Origin: Flavobacteriales bacterium ALC-1
Lineage (GTDB): Bacteria > Bacteroidota > Bacteroidia > Flavobacteriales > Flavobacteriaceae
Assembly (NCBI GenBank): GCA_000171875.1
Contig: ABHI01000003.1
Location: 310,001-374,000, forward strand
Length of the DNA stretch: 64,000 nt
Reading direction: 5' to 3'
Shown here: positions 1 to 9,031 of the stretch, piece after piece
Layout: each line of letters opens with the position of its first letter
Position numbering within the stretch: the first letter of the stretch is position 1
The notes under the pieces: model-generated
Told to the model about the DNA's origin: nothing
The model's database searches: none
What the model saw: only the letters and a program-made list of their open reading frames with translations
Program-made: the position numbers and the translations under genes

Positions 1-2
1 AA

Positions 3-2396
3 TTAGCTATCCTTTTTTGTTTTGTATGTATTAGTTTTCAGCTTCAGGCACAAGTTTTAGATAAGAAAGACCTTAAATCTTATGAAGGTTTTTTTGACTT
101 TTATTATGAAGAGAGTACTGATAAAATCTATCTTAAAGTTGAAAAATTAAATCAAGAGTTTTTATATGTAAATTCTTTGGCTTCAGGTGTGGGAAGCAAT
201 GATATTGGCTTGGATAGAGGGCAATTAGGTAATGAACGTGTGGTATATTTTAAAAAAGCGGGAAATAAACTATTACTGATTCAACCAAACTTAAAGTATA
301 GAGCTAATACTGATAATGAGCTAGAAAAGAAGAGTATTGAGCAAGCCTTTGCTAAATCTGTTCTATTTGGTTTTAAGATATTATCTAAAAAAGAAGGGGA
401 GTATGTCATTGATTTTACACCATTTTTAATGCAAGATGCACATGGTGTTTCTAACCGATTAAAAGGAAGAAGAGAAGGGGCTTATAAAATTGATGTCTCT
501 AAAAGTGCTATGGCTTTAAAGCGAACAAAAGCATTTCCTAAAAATGTTGAGTTTGAAGCTATGCTAACTTTTAAAGGACAACCAACAGGACGAAATTTGA
601 GAAGCGTCACTCCAACAGCCTCTTTAGTTACTGTGGTTCAGCATCATTCGTTTATAAAATTACCAGATAGTAAATACAAACCAAGAGCTTTTGATACACG
701 TAGCGGAGCGATTTCTATGTCGTATTTGGATTATGCAACACCAATACAAGAAGATATAAGAAAACGATTTATCATTCGTCATCGCTTAGAAAAGAAAAAC
801 CCAAGGGCTAAACGAAGCGAGGCTAAAGAGCCTATTGTTTATTATCTAGATCCTGGTACACCAGAACCTGTACGTTCTGCTTTATTGGAGGGAGCACGTT
901 GGTGGAACCAGGCTTATGAGGCTATTGGATTTAAAGATGCATTTCAAGTAAAAATGTTGCCAAAGAATGCAGATCCAATGGATTGTCGTTATAATGTGAT
1001 TCAATGGGTGCATAGAAGTACAAGAGGCTGGAGTTATGGTGGAAGTGTTGTCGATCCAAGAACAGGCGAAATTATAAAAGGCCATGTGAGTTTAGGAAGT
1101 TTACGTATTCGTCAAGATTTTATGATTGCGCAGGCTTTGATGAATCAACCTTTTGCTGAGCGCGATGATAATTATAAACCAATGCTAGACATGGCTTTAG
1201 CCAGAATACGACAGTTAAGTGCTCATGAAGTTGGACATACCATAGGGTTTACACATAATTTTGCAGCAAGTACAAACAATAGAGCCTCTGTGATGGATTA
1301 TCCACACCCACAAATTTCTGTGACTAATGGGGAAATAGATTTTAGTAATGCTTATGCTACAGGAATTGGAGATTGGGATAAAGTTACCGTAGCTTACAGT
1401 TACTCTGAATTTGATAAAAAGACGAACGAAAGGAAAGCTCTAAATAAAATTTTGAAAAACGCTCAAGACGATGGTTTGCGTTTTATAACAGATGCTGATG
1501 CAAGAGCTTCAGGAGGAGCACATGCCTTAGCACATTTATGGGATAACGGTAAAACACCAGCAGAAGAATTAAATAGCGTATTAGATTTACGTCAGCAGGC
1601 TATCTCTAATTTCTCAAAAGATAATATAAAGAGTTATGAACCTTACTCAGTTTTAGAAGATGTTTTTGTGCCACTTTATTTTTACCATCGCTTTCAAGTT
1701 GAGGCTGCAACAAAGGTGATAGGTGGTTTAGACTACAATTATGCAGTAAAAGGGGATGAGCAATTAACATCAAAATCAGTTGATTTGGCTATGCAAAGAG
1801 AAACATTAGACGCTATTCTTAAAACGCTTAATGCTGAAACTTTAGCAATTCCTAAAGAAAAGTTGGGTCTATTTCCACCACGAGCATTTGGCTATAACCG
1901 TTCTCGAGAATCCTTTAAAGGAAAAACAGGTGTCGCTTTTGATCCGTTGAGTGCAGCTAATACAGCAAGTGATATGACCTTAAAGTATCTGTTACACCCG
2001 CAGCGTGCTAATCGTTTGGTATTGCAGAAGAGTCTGGATGCAAACCAATTGAGCTTAGAAGATGTTATTGATGAGCTTTTAAAAAATTCCTTTGGAAAGA
2101 AAATAGAGAATCCTTATTTATCCGAAATACAGCAACAAGTTAATGTCAATGTTTTAAAATATTTGATGAATTTGGCAGTTAGCAGTCAATCTTATTTTCA
2201 AGTTAAGGCTTTAGCTAATAAGGCTATGAGAGATATTGCAAAGAAAAATATCGGCTTGGATGCTGTTCAGTACCAATATAATTTGATGATAAAAGAATTT
2301 TACGAACATCCTGAAAAATTTAAACTAGAGACTTCACCAAAAATACCAGATGGGTCACCAATTGGTAGTGATGTTTGTAATTATATAGATAATTGA
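3..2396 (+). CDS. Zinc-dependent metalloprotease (DUF5117/DUF4953-like), 5' end outside the window
   Basis: The frame is open from base 3, so the gene starts just upstream of the window; a TTG at 177 is not the real start. The first codons encode a hydrophobic stretch ending in Q-A-Q, the end of a signal peptide, so the enzyme should be exported. The conserved block around FDFYYEES and GSNDIGLDRGQLG is typical of this Bacteroidota metalloprotease family. The catalytic zinc motif HEVGHTIGFTH (HExxHxxGxxH, base ~1224) is intact, as expected of a metzincin-like peptidase. The C-terminus ends in CNYIDN and has no T9SS sorting domain, so a periplasmic site is likelier than the surface. Substrate unknown. 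A strong terminator follows. Confidence 0.9.
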   Translation, partial: LAILFCFVCISFQLQAQVLDKKDLKSYEGFFDFYYEESTDKIYLKVEKLNQEFLYVNSLASGVGSNDIGLDRGQLGNERVVYFKKAGNKLLLIQPNLKYRANTDNELEKKSIEQAFAKSVLFGFKILSKKEGEYVIDFTPFLMQDAHGVSNRLKGRREGAYKIDVSKSAMALKRTKAFPKNVEFEAMLTFKGQPTGRNLRSVTPTASLVTVVQHHSFIKLPDSKYKPRAFDTRSGAISMSYLDYATPIQEDIRKRFIIRHRLEKKNPRAKRSEAKEPIVYYLDPGTPEPVRSALLEGARWWNQAYEAIGFKDAFQVKMLPKNADPMDCRYNVIQWVHRSTRGWSYGGSVVDPRTGEIIKGHVSLGSLRIRQDFMIAQALMNQPFAERDDNYKPMLDMALARIRQLSAHEVGHTIGFTHNFAASTNNRASVMDYPHPQISVTNGEIDFSNAYATGIGDWDKVTVAYSYSEFDKKTNERKALNKILKNAQDDGLRFITDADARASGGAHALAHLWDNGKTPAEELNSVLDLRQQAISNFSKDNIKSYEPYSVLEDVFVPLYFYHRFQVEAATKVIGGLDYNYAVKGDEQLTSKSVDLAMQRETLDAILKTLNAETLAIPKEKLGLFPPRAFGYNRSRESFKGKTGVAFDPLSAANTASDMTLKYLLHPQRANRLVLQKSLDANQLSLEDVIDELLKNSFGKKIENPYLSEIQQQVNVNVLKYLMNLAVSSQSYFQVKALANKAMRDIAKKNIGLDAVQYQYNLMIKEFYEHPEKFKLETSPKIPDGSPIGSDVCNYIDN

Positions 2397-2402
2397 TTAT
2401 AA

Positions 2403-2435
2403 AAAAAAGCCAGAAGAGTTACTTCTGGCTTTTTT
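2403..2435. terminator. Bidirectional intrinsic terminator
   Basis: An 8-bp perfect stem GCCAGAAG/CTTCTGGC (2409-2416 and 2422-2429) has a 5-nt loop and is flanked by an A-run on the left and a T-run on the right. It lies between the metalloprotease (+) and a convergent lipoprotein gene (-), so it can serve both strands. Confidence 0.88.
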
Positions 2436-2458
2436 ATTGAGTTATTATTTATAAGATT

Positions 2459-3607
2459 TTATCCACCTGTTTCTTCGCTTTCACAAACTACTGAGTGAGC
2501 AATAACATATATAGCTTCTCCATCTAGATCATCTTGTACAGAATATTGTCCAGGGGCAACTGTATAGCTTCCGTTTCTTTTTGTTGGAAATGGTGCTACA
2601 CCAGCATATAAATGTGTTTCGGTATTAGTATAACCATCTAGCAAATCATATACTGCAGATACATTAGTGCCGTCATAAGTTATTGTTACAGTACCAGCTA
2701 GAGCTCCATTAGTAATATCACATTGGCCTGCACCAGCATATACATCGTAAGTATAAGTGCCAGCTGTTAAAGGCCCAATATTCCAACCCCATCTGCTAAA
2801 ACCAGCTTGATCAAAACATGCGTGATCATCAGCAGAATTTCCAATTGCAAATGAAGTCTCACATTCTGGCTCTGGATCTGGACATTCTATTTTAAAGTTA
2901 AAATCAATTAACCATAGACGTTCACCTGTATTTACATCTGTTAACCAACCCCATGTGCTTAAACCAACAGCATTAATATCTGAATCGTAATTAGCACCAC
3001 CAATACCTATGTGCGCTCCATAATTAGGAGTACTTAAGTCGTTTGGATCTGGTCTTTGCTCAACTCCAAAATCTCCAGTTTGTACACAGTCACCACCAGC
3101 AGCAGAAATTGTACTTCTTTCAGAGTCTATAACATAAAAGTTCATATCAGCAGAATTTGAAGCATTACCAGCTGTACCTTCTTTTTTATGTCCGCCTCCT
3201 AAAGCTTGCCATTCTATCCATGTTTTTTTGTCCTTTAGCCATACGTCTACGGTAACAACACAAGTACCACTTACAGTGGTTCCTAATATATTTGCTGTAC
3301 CATCCCCATATTCTCTAAAAACTAACCCGTTAGTGTCCGTTGAAGAAAAATAGGTGTTTGGGTTAAAATAATCTGTACCATTAGCTCGTTCTGACCACCA
3401 AAAGTTTGCTGTAGGTTGTTGAGCACCATAAGGGGAACGGTCTGCATCTATTACAGTACATTCAGTATAACTAACTACAGATTCAACAGGTTTAGGTTTC
3501 TTTTTAGTCGGCTTTAAAAGATTCTCATTTTGAGAGTCAATTGGTTCTGTTTGGCACGCAAAGAATGTAAAACAAATCCCTAGCACCAATAAAATAGCTT
3601 TTTTCAT
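2459..3607 (-). CDS. Secreted lipoprotein, paralogue of the 7184-8383 gene
   Basis: 382 residues. A lipoprotein signal (MKKAILLVLGICFTFFAC, lipobox cysteine at 18) is followed by a short low-complexity linker rich in K and P. Residues ~50-245 form a module closely similar to the other lipoprotein at 7184-8383, with shared blocks such as QPTANFWWSE, GTANILG/GTANLTG, GGxHKKEGTAGN, DMNFYVIDS, GGDCVQ, QRPDPND and GLSTWGWL. The C-terminal ~120 residues (GWNIGPLTAGTYTYDVY...THLYAG...YTVAPGQY...AHSVVC) are a separate domain that I have seen in many marine-bacterial surface proteins; its function is unknown to me. Cysteines are frequent, so disulfides are likely. I cannot assign a function. The shared module suggests an envelope family in this strain. 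Confidence 0.8.
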   Translation of the reverse strand: MKKAILLVLGICFTFFACQTEPIDSQNENLLKPTKKKPKPVESVVSYTECTVIDADRSPYGAQQPTANFWWSERANGTDYFNPNTYFSSTDTNGLVFREYGDGTANILGTTVSGTCVVTVDVWLKDKKTWIEWQALGGGHKKEGTAGNASNSADMNFYVIDSERSTISAAGGDCVQTGDFGVEQRPDPNDLSTPNYGAHIGIGGANYDSDINAVGLSTWGWLTDVNTGERLWLIDFNFKIECPDPEPECETSFAIGNSADDHACFDQAGFSRWGWNIGPLTAGTYTYDVYAGAGQCDITNGALAGTVTITYDGTNVSAVYDLLDGYTNTETHLYAGVAPFPTKRNGSYTVAPGQYSVQDDLDGEAIYVIAHSVVCESEETGG

Positions 3608-3651
3608 AATTATAAAAATTAAAGTATTAAGTTATTGATTAATAGCTGATT

Positions 3652-3659
3652 CAAATTTA
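3652..3659 (-). promoter_or_regulatory. Candidate Bacteroidota -7 element for the 2459-3607 gene
   Basis: On the minus strand this reads TAAATTTG, a match to TAnnTTTG, about 44 nt before the ATG. I see no TTG -33 box at the usual distance. The paralogous lipoprotein gene carries the identical octamer in an equivalent place. Confidence 0.4.
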
Positions 3660-3827
3660 ATGAAAATGGTTTTTACTAGATTAATAACAATGTTGAATTG
3701 TATATTTAAACGTTAATCAGTTGTTTTTAGAATAGTCTATTATATAAATAGCTTTATTTAGCATAATATATAATGGAATTAGATTCACTTTATTTGTTAA
3801 TAATGCTTAAATTTAGATTTTGTTTTT

Positions 3828-4847
3828 ATGACTATAGATTTGCGAAGTGATACGGTTACAAAGCCAACAAAAGGTATGCTAGAAGCTATACTAACTGCAG
3901 AGGTTGGAGATGATGTTTATAAAGAAGATCCGTCAGTTAATGCTTTGGAAAACCGAATGGCTGATATGTTTGGTATGGAAGAAGCCTTATTTTTCCCTAC
4001 TGGTAGTATGGCAAACCAAGCCGCATTAAAACTACATACCAATCCAGGTGAACAAGTAATTTGTGATAAGTACGCTCATATTTATAATTATGAAGGCGGT
4101 GGAGCATCATTTAATAGTGGAATTTCATGCAAACTCATAGATGGACATCGTGGCATGTTTACAGCAGAACAAGCTGAAGCTTCAATAAACCCACCAGATT
4201 TTTATCATAGTCCATTAACGGCATTAATAGCTATAGAGAACACCACAAATAAGGGAGGAGGAGCATGTTGGGATTTTGAAGAATTGAAGAAAATAAGACA
4301 AGTAGCAGATAAACATGAGTTAGGATATCATTTAGATGGAGCACGACTATGGAATGCGCTTATAAATAAAGGAGAAAACCCAAAACAATACGGAGAGTTG
4401 TTTGATACTATTTCTGTATGCTTAAGTAAAGGTTTAGGTTGCCCAATGGGTTCAGTGCTTATTGGTAACAAAGAATTGATGCAAGGAGCGATTAGAGTGC
4501 GTAAGATTTTAGGCGGTGGTATGCGCCAAGTTGGTTTTGCAGCAGCAGCTGCTTTATATGCTTTGGATCATCATTTTGATAGACTAGCAGAAGATCATAA
4601 AAAAGCTAAAGAAATAGGAGAGGTGCTCTCTACATTGTCTACAATAAAAAAAGTAGAACCGATTGAAACCAACATTATTATTTTCGAATTGAATGATGAT
4701 GTGGATGAAATACAATTTCTCAATACATTGGCTGAGAAACATATTAAAATTATCGGAATGGGAAGTCATAAACTACGTATGGTAACACATTTGGATTATA
4801 CAGATCAAATGCATGATAAACTACTGTTAATACTCAATGAGTTATGA
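3828..4847 (+). CDS. ltaE: Low-specificity L-threonine aldolase
   Basis: 339 residues, normal for the family. A PLP fold-type I enzyme that cleaves L-threonine or L-allo-threonine to glycine and acetaldehyde. The N-terminus (IDLRSDTVTKPT) and the PLP lysine K201 in SVCLSKGLGCP are diagnostic, as is the aspartate in HLDGARLWN. It starts at an ATG with no Shine-Dalgarno and stands alone between a minus-strand lipoprotein and two glycosyltransferases. Nothing links it to either neighbour. Confidence 0.93.
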   Translation: MTIDLRSDTVTKPTKGMLEAILTAEVGDDVYKEDPSVNALENRMADMFGMEEALFFPTGSMANQAALKLHTNPGEQVICDKYAHIYNYEGGGASFNSGISCKLIDGHRGMFTAEQAEASINPPDFYHSPLTALIAIENTTNKGGGACWDFEELKKIRQVADKHELGYHLDGARLWNALINKGENPKQYGELFDTISVCLSKGLGCPMGSVLIGNKELMQGAIRVRKILGGGMRQVGFAAAAALYALDHHFDRLAEDHKKAKEIGEVLSTLSTIKKVEPIETNIIIFELNDDVDEIQFLNTLAEKHIKIIGMGSHKLRMVTHLDYTDQMHDKLLLILNEL

Positions 4848-4937
4848 TCTTAGCGGTATAAAATCTGCACATTAACGATTTTATTTAATACTTATTAGTA
4901 ATACATATATTTTCGTTTTGCCTCTAAATTAATTAAA

Positions 4938-5960
4938 GTGAAACTTAGTATATTAATACCAATGTATAATGCTGAAAATTACATTGGTAATTGTATAGAA
5001 AGTCTATTACAGCAAAATCTTGCGGAGCAAGATTATGAGATTATCATTATGGATGATGGCTCTAGTGATAACTCTATCACAATTGTAAGAAATTATGCTG
5101 AGCGTTTTAATAATATAAGGCTATATACAGAGGCTAATGCGGGAGCATATTCTACACGTAATAAATTATTGAAGTTAGCTAAAGGAGACTATATTTATAA
5201 TCTTGATTCTGATGATTATATTATTCATAATAGTTTAGGTAACCTATTGAAAATAGCACAAGAAAAAAAATTAGACATAATAGGTTTTAAAACTAAAGAA
5301 ACTCTTTTATTGGATCAAACCAAGTTAAATGAGTCTATAGAAGATTGCAAAATAAAAATATCGACAGGTAGAGAATTTGTATCAGACAATAGAAATTTAA
5401 GGCATGAGATTTGGTGGTATTTTATTAGAAAAGACTTTATAGAAAACAATAAAATGTCTTTTAATAATAATGAATACAACGCAGATGTGATATTTACTTT
5501 AGAAGCTTTGTTAGAAGCTAATAAGGTAGGTTATATGCCTATTCAGATTCATCGTTATGTCCAAACTCCAAATTCGTTAATGCGAAGCAGTAAATTTGAT
5601 ATTCTTGTTAAGCGTATTTCTTATTTTCAAATGATGATCCTTAATAAAAGTAAACTGATAAATGAAGTTAAGAGTAAATACGCTCCTAACGAAGACAGGT
5701 TGATTAGCAATCTTATGTATAGAAGGGATATTTTTACGTTTTTCAATATCTTAAACCTTTGCAGAAACCCTTTTAGTGTAAAATATATAAAGAGACATAT
5801 AGAGTCTTACAAAACCGTAGACGCGTATCCCTTATATAATTTTATTGGTAAAGAGTATAATACAATTATATATAGAACTCTTATTTTTATTGTTAATAGA
5901 CCTTTTTTGATTTATCCAGTATTACGTTTAAAAAATAGTTTTATAAAACCTAAACTATAG
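4938..5960 (+). CDS. Family 2 glycosyltransferase (GT-A fold)
   Basis: 340 residues, starting at a GTG; the next ATG would remove the conserved first strand. The N-terminal GT-A domain shows LSILIPMYNAENYI, the nucleotide-binding DDGSSDNS and the metal-binding region LDSDDYI. The C-terminal ~100 residues are basic and hydrophobic, probably membrane-associating. The following glycosyltransferase begins 13 nt downstream and is a clear paralogue, so the two are likely co-transcribed and act on the same glycan. Donor and acceptor sugars cannot be told from the sequence. Confidence 0.88.
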   Translation: MKLSILIPMYNAENYIGNCIESLLQQNLAEQDYEIIIMDDGSSDNSITIVRNYAERFNNIRLYTEANAGAYSTRNKLLKLAKGDYIYNLDSDDYIIHNSLGNLLKIAQEKKLDIIGFKTKETLLLDQTKLNESIEDCKIKISTGREFVSDNRNLRHEIWWYFIRKDFIENNKMSFNNNEYNADVIFTLEALLEANKVGYMPIQIHRYVQTPNSLMRSSKFDILVKRISYFQMMILNKSKLINEVKSKYAPNEDRLISNLMYRRDIFTFFNILNLCRNPFSVKYIKRHIESYKTVDAYPLYNFIGKEYNTIIYRTLIFIVNRPFLIYPVLRLKNSFIKPKL

Positions 5961-5973
5961 CATTATACATTAT

Positions 5974-7008
5974 ATGAAGTTAAGTATAATTATACCAGTT
6001 TATAACGTTGAAAAGTATATCTCCACATGCCTAGATAGTATTGTCAATCAGGATTTGAAAAAAGATGAATATGAAGTTATTATAATCAATGATGGCTCAA
6101 CTGATAATAGTGGAAAAATAGTTAAAACATACAGTGAAAATTACTCTAATATCTTTTTGTATACTCAAAAAAACGGAGGAGTTGGTAGTGCTAGAAATAA
6201 AGGATTAAGTTATGCTAAAGGAGATTTTGTTTATTTTTTAGATCCTGATGATTATTTGGCAATGAATGTACTAAAGACATTAACTAGTACAGCTGTTCAA
6301 TATAATTTAGATGTTTTGACATTTGATTCAACGTCATTTAATGATTCAAGTGTTTTACCCGAAAATAATTCAAATAACTCTGAGGCAAATTTGTCTGATG
6401 TGATTACTGGAATTGATTACATAGCAAAAACAAAATACAGCAGTACAGTATGGTTGTTTTTAATAAATAGAAGTTTTCTTATTGATATAGATTTAAAATT
6501 TATTAAAGGAAGATGGATGGAAGATGCTATTTTTACCCTAGAACTTTTCATAAAAGTTAAGCGTATGGCTCATCTAAACATCAATGCGTATTTTTATAGA
6601 GTATCATCAGAATCAGCAATGAATAGTTATGAACCTAATCACTACCTAAAACTTATTGATGATAATATAAATGCAGCTTTAGTTTTCAACCCTATTATTC
6701 AAAAATTAGAAAATGATAAGGTAAATCCTAATTGTATAAAGCGAGTAAAAGCCAGACAACAATCTTTTTTGTTTTTTTCTATGATACGGATGATTAAATC
6801 TACTATTAGTTTCAATGAAGTAAAACAAATAATGAATAAAATGTCTGAACAGAACATTTTTCCTTTACATATGTTTTTAGGTAAAGATTATAACTTACTA
6901 TCGTATCATATTCTTACTCGAGTTTTAAATAGTAAGCGTAGATTTTACTTTTTCTTTTTACTTTTTAATCCGTTTTTAAAACTCGTCTACAAATACTCAC
7001 CTAAATAA
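5974..7008 (+). CDS. Family 2 glycosyltransferase, paralogue of the upstream gene
   Basis: 344 residues. It has the same architecture as its neighbour: LSIIIPVYNVEKYI, NDGSTDNS, GGVGSARNKGL and the DxD-type LDPDDYL. The C-terminal ~30 residues are strongly hydrophobic and aromatic (YFFFLLFNPFLK), suggesting attachment to the inner membrane. The tandem pair looks like a local duplication. It ends before a strong bidirectional terminator at 7111-7143. Confidence 0.88.
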   Translation: MKLSIIIPVYNVEKYISTCLDSIVNQDLKKDEYEVIIINDGSTDNSGKIVKTYSENYSNIFLYTQKNGGVGSARNKGLSYAKGDFVYFLDPDDYLAMNVLKTLTSTAVQYNLDVLTFDSTSFNDSSVLPENNSNNSEANLSDVITGIDYIAKTKYSSTVWLFLINRSFLIDIDLKFIKGRWMEDAIFTLELFIKVKRMAHLNINAYFYRVSSESAMNSYEPNHYLKLIDDNINAALVFNPIIQKLENDKVNPNCIKRVKARQQSFLFFSMIRMIKSTISFNEVKQIMNKMSEQNIFPLHMFLGKDYNLLSYHILTRVLNSKRRFYFFFLLFNPFLKLVYKYSPK

Positions 7009-7110
7009 ATTTATAAAATATATATCTAGAGCATTATAAACTCCTATTTATTTTATTTATTCTAACTGATTTTTATACTAAAGTATAGGCATTAAAAAAA
7101 TTAACTAATA

Positions 7111-7143
7111 AAAAAGGCAACAATTAAAAATTGTTGCCTTTTT
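7111..7143. terminator. Bidirectional intrinsic terminator
   Basis: A perfect 15-bp inverted repeat (AAAAAGGCAACAATT and its complement) with a 3-nt loop, A-rich on the left and T-rich on the right. It sits between convergent genes (glycosyltransferase + and lipoprotein -) and can end both transcripts. Confidence 0.93.
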
Positions 7144-7183
7144 ACTTATTACCAATTGTAATAAAGGTAGTACTTAGATTAGA

Positions 7184-8383
7184 CTACCACCACCAGCAGT
7201 AATCATGAGGGGGTTCGTATTCACATAATTCACCACCCTGAGTACTAGTACCACTAACTACTTCAACAACACCGCGTCTATAACCAGGTCCAATATTTAA
7301 CCAACAGTTGGTTTTAATTTTAGTATAGTAGCAGTTTCCAACAAAAATGTAAACCCACTTACCAAATGTACCATTTGAATTAGAACCATTAATTGTAAAG
7401 TTTTCATTAGCACCAACTACTTCGTCAAAAATCTTAGTTGCATAGCAAGTGTTTTCATAACGTTGGTATACTCTTACCCTGTAATCGTTATGCCAATCCC
7501 AGTTTAAAGTTAAGTTGTTAACTTTACCAATACAGTCATCACACTCTTCTTCTTTAGGAACAATTCTGAAGTTAAAATCAATTAACCAAAGAGGCTCAAG
7601 AGTTTCTTGGTCAACTAACCATCCCCATGTACTAAGACCATTAGCACCAACATTAGAATCGTAATTAGCACCACCTGGGCCTACATGCGTACCATAGTTT
7701 GGAGTATTTGGGTCATTAGGATCTGGTCTTTGAATTAAACCAAATGTACCTTCTTGTACACAATCACCACCTGAAGCAGTAACTACACTTCTAGCACTGT
7801 CTATTACATAAAAGTTCATGTCTTCAGAGTTAGATGAATTACCTGCAGTTCCTTCTTTTTTGTGTTCACCTCCAGCTGCAGACCATTCAGCCCAAGTCAT
7901 TTTATCTTTAAACCAAACATTTAAATTAACGGTACAAGTACCAGATATGGTTACACCTGTTAAATTTGCTGTACCATCAGCATACTCAGTAAATACTAAG
8001 TTTTCACCATCAGCAGCAGCAAAATACGTTTTTGTATTAAAGTAATCGTCTGCTTGTGGAGATTCTGACCACCAAAAGTTAGCTGTTGGTTGTAAAGAAC
8101 CATGAGGGTCTCTGTCCGCATCAATAACATCATAAGCTTGAACTACAGCTGCTGAGTTAGTACTAAAACCTTGTATTAGACCTAAAGGGTTATCTCTAAT
8201 AATAGTTTCACTATCAGCATTAAACATGAGTTCCGGATCTTCTTCACCGTCAGATACTACAATTCCGTTTATAAAACGTAATGCATCTGGGCGTTCACTA
8301 GCTTGGTCTTCGATAGATTCATTTTGACACGATGCAAATACTACAAGCATCGTAAGTAAAAATAATTTAGTTAATCTTTTCAT
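7184..8383 (-). CDS. Secreted lipoprotein, paralogue of the 2459-3607 gene
   Basis: The ATG at 8383 is chosen because it gives a clean lipoprotein signal (MKRLTKLFLLTMLVVFASC); an upstream in-frame codon at 8419 would put 12 polar residues before it. The product has 399 residues. The middle ~190 residues match the paralogue module (QPTANFWWSE, HKKEGTAGN, DMNFYVIDSARS, QRPDPND, GLSTWGWL). The C-terminal ~115 residues differ completely: they resemble a common Bacteroidota domain with a KVNNLTLNW...VRVYQ opening, an IGPGYRRGVVEVVSGTS motif and a cysteine-rich end in CWWW. The two paralogues therefore share one module and carry different partner domains. Function unknown. Confidence 0.8.
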   Translation of the reverse strand: MKRLTKLFLLTMLVVFASCQNESIEDQASERPDALRFINGIVVSDGEEDPELMFNADSETIIRDNPLGLIQGFSTNSAAVVQAYDVIDADRDPHGSLQPTANFWWSESPQADDYFNTKTYFAAADGENLVFTEYADGTANLTGVTISGTCTVNLNVWFKDKMTWAEWSAAGGEHKKEGTAGNSSNSEDMNFYVIDSARSVVTASGGDCVQEGTFGLIQRPDPNDPNTPNYGTHVGPGGANYDSNVGANGLSTWGWLVDQETLEPLWLIDFNFRIVPKEEECDDCIGKVNNLTLNWDWHNDYRVRVYQRYENTCYATKIFDEVVGANENFTINGSNSNGTFGKWVYIFVGNCYYTKIKTNCWLNIGPGYRRGVVEVVSGTSTQGGELCEYEPPHDYCWWW

Positions 8384-8416
8384 AATTAAAATTGGGTTAA
8401 TAGCATTATTAAGTCC

Positions 8417-8424
8417 CAAATTTA
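8417..8424 (-). promoter_or_regulatory. Candidate -7 element for the 7184-8383 gene
   Basis: The minus strand reads TAAATTTG (TAnnTTTG consensus) about 34 nt before the ATG at 8383, the same octamer as upstream of the paralogue. If it is the promoter, the transcript starts downstream of the alternative start codon at 8419, supporting the shorter protein. Confidence 0.45.
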
Positions 8425-8566
8425 TATGTTAACAATTCTTTATGTTTTTTTTTTAGACTAAATGCCAAACTATTAGTTTTAGTGTATATGTGCAGTATTT
8501 CATCGTTTTTATTGGGATTTCTATGATGAAAATTAGTTTTAATCGTCTGAATTTGAGATTGATAAC

Positions 8567-8600
8567 AAAAAAAACACTCTAAGATAATTTTAAAGTGTTT
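8567..8600 (-). terminator. Intrinsic terminator of the ybaB-like gene
   Basis: Read on the minus strand: AAACACT, then a U-G wobble and TAA/TTA pairs, a ~7-nt loop, AGTGTTT and a run of T. It lies 30 bases past the stop codon at 8631. Confidence 0.7.
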
Positions 8601-8630
8601 ATAAGAGATTTAAATCAAATTTTATAAGAT

Positions 8631-8954
8631 TTAACCAAACATATCCATACCAGGAATATTTGGCATGCCTTCTTTAGCTACAGCGGCAATTTCTGCTTCG
8701 TTAACGTTTGTTGCTTTTTCTATGGCTTTATTAAGCGTTAGTATAAGATAATCCTCTAACATTTCCTTATCCTGCAATAGCTCGTCATCTATACTAATAG
8801 ATTTGATAGTTCTATTGGCAGTTATAGTAACTTTTACTTTATCATCGTTACTTGTTTCATCAATTAAAACGGTATGCAAACGTTCTTTTGTTGCTTCAAC
8901 TTTCTTTTGAGCTTCTTTTAATTTGCCCATCATTCCCATCATATCTCCAAACAT
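8631..8954 (-). CDS. YbaB/EbfC family nucleoid-associated protein
   Basis: The start at 8954 ([18 protein letters not shown]) is the usual N-terminus of the family and gives 107 residues; the in-frame codon at 8984 would add an atypical tail. The sequence shows the methionine-rich start, an amphipathic helix, the [16 protein letters not shown] strand region and the C-terminal helix. Family members are homodimeric DNA-binding proteins, often encoded near recombination genes; here the gene stands alone, divergent from oligopeptidase B. Confidence 0.9.
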   Translation of the reverse strand: MFGDMMGMMGKLKEAQKKVEATKERLHTVLIDETSNDDKVKVTITANRTIKSISIDDELLQDKEMLEDYLILTLNKAIEKATNVNEAEIAAVAKEGMPNIPGMDMFG

Positions 8955-8981
8955 AAATTTGTCTTTTAAATTATTACGACA

Positions 8982-8989
8982 CAAAATTA
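8982..8989 (-). promoter_or_regulatory. Candidate -7 element for the ybaB-like gene
   Basis: Minus strand TAATTTTG, matching TAnnTTTG, 27 nt before the ATG at 8954. No clear -33 TTG. Confidence 0.4.
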
Positions 8990-9031
8990 CTAAATTGCGA
9001 ATCTTTTTAGACTAAAATTTTCTTAAAAACG

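Noticed and set aside
882..1085. Minus-strand 67-codon ORF within the metalloprotease gene, and similar antisense ORFs in other large genes (38136-41366, 47276-52501)
   Set aside because: They are antisense to strongly supported coding regions, and none shows a recognisable product.
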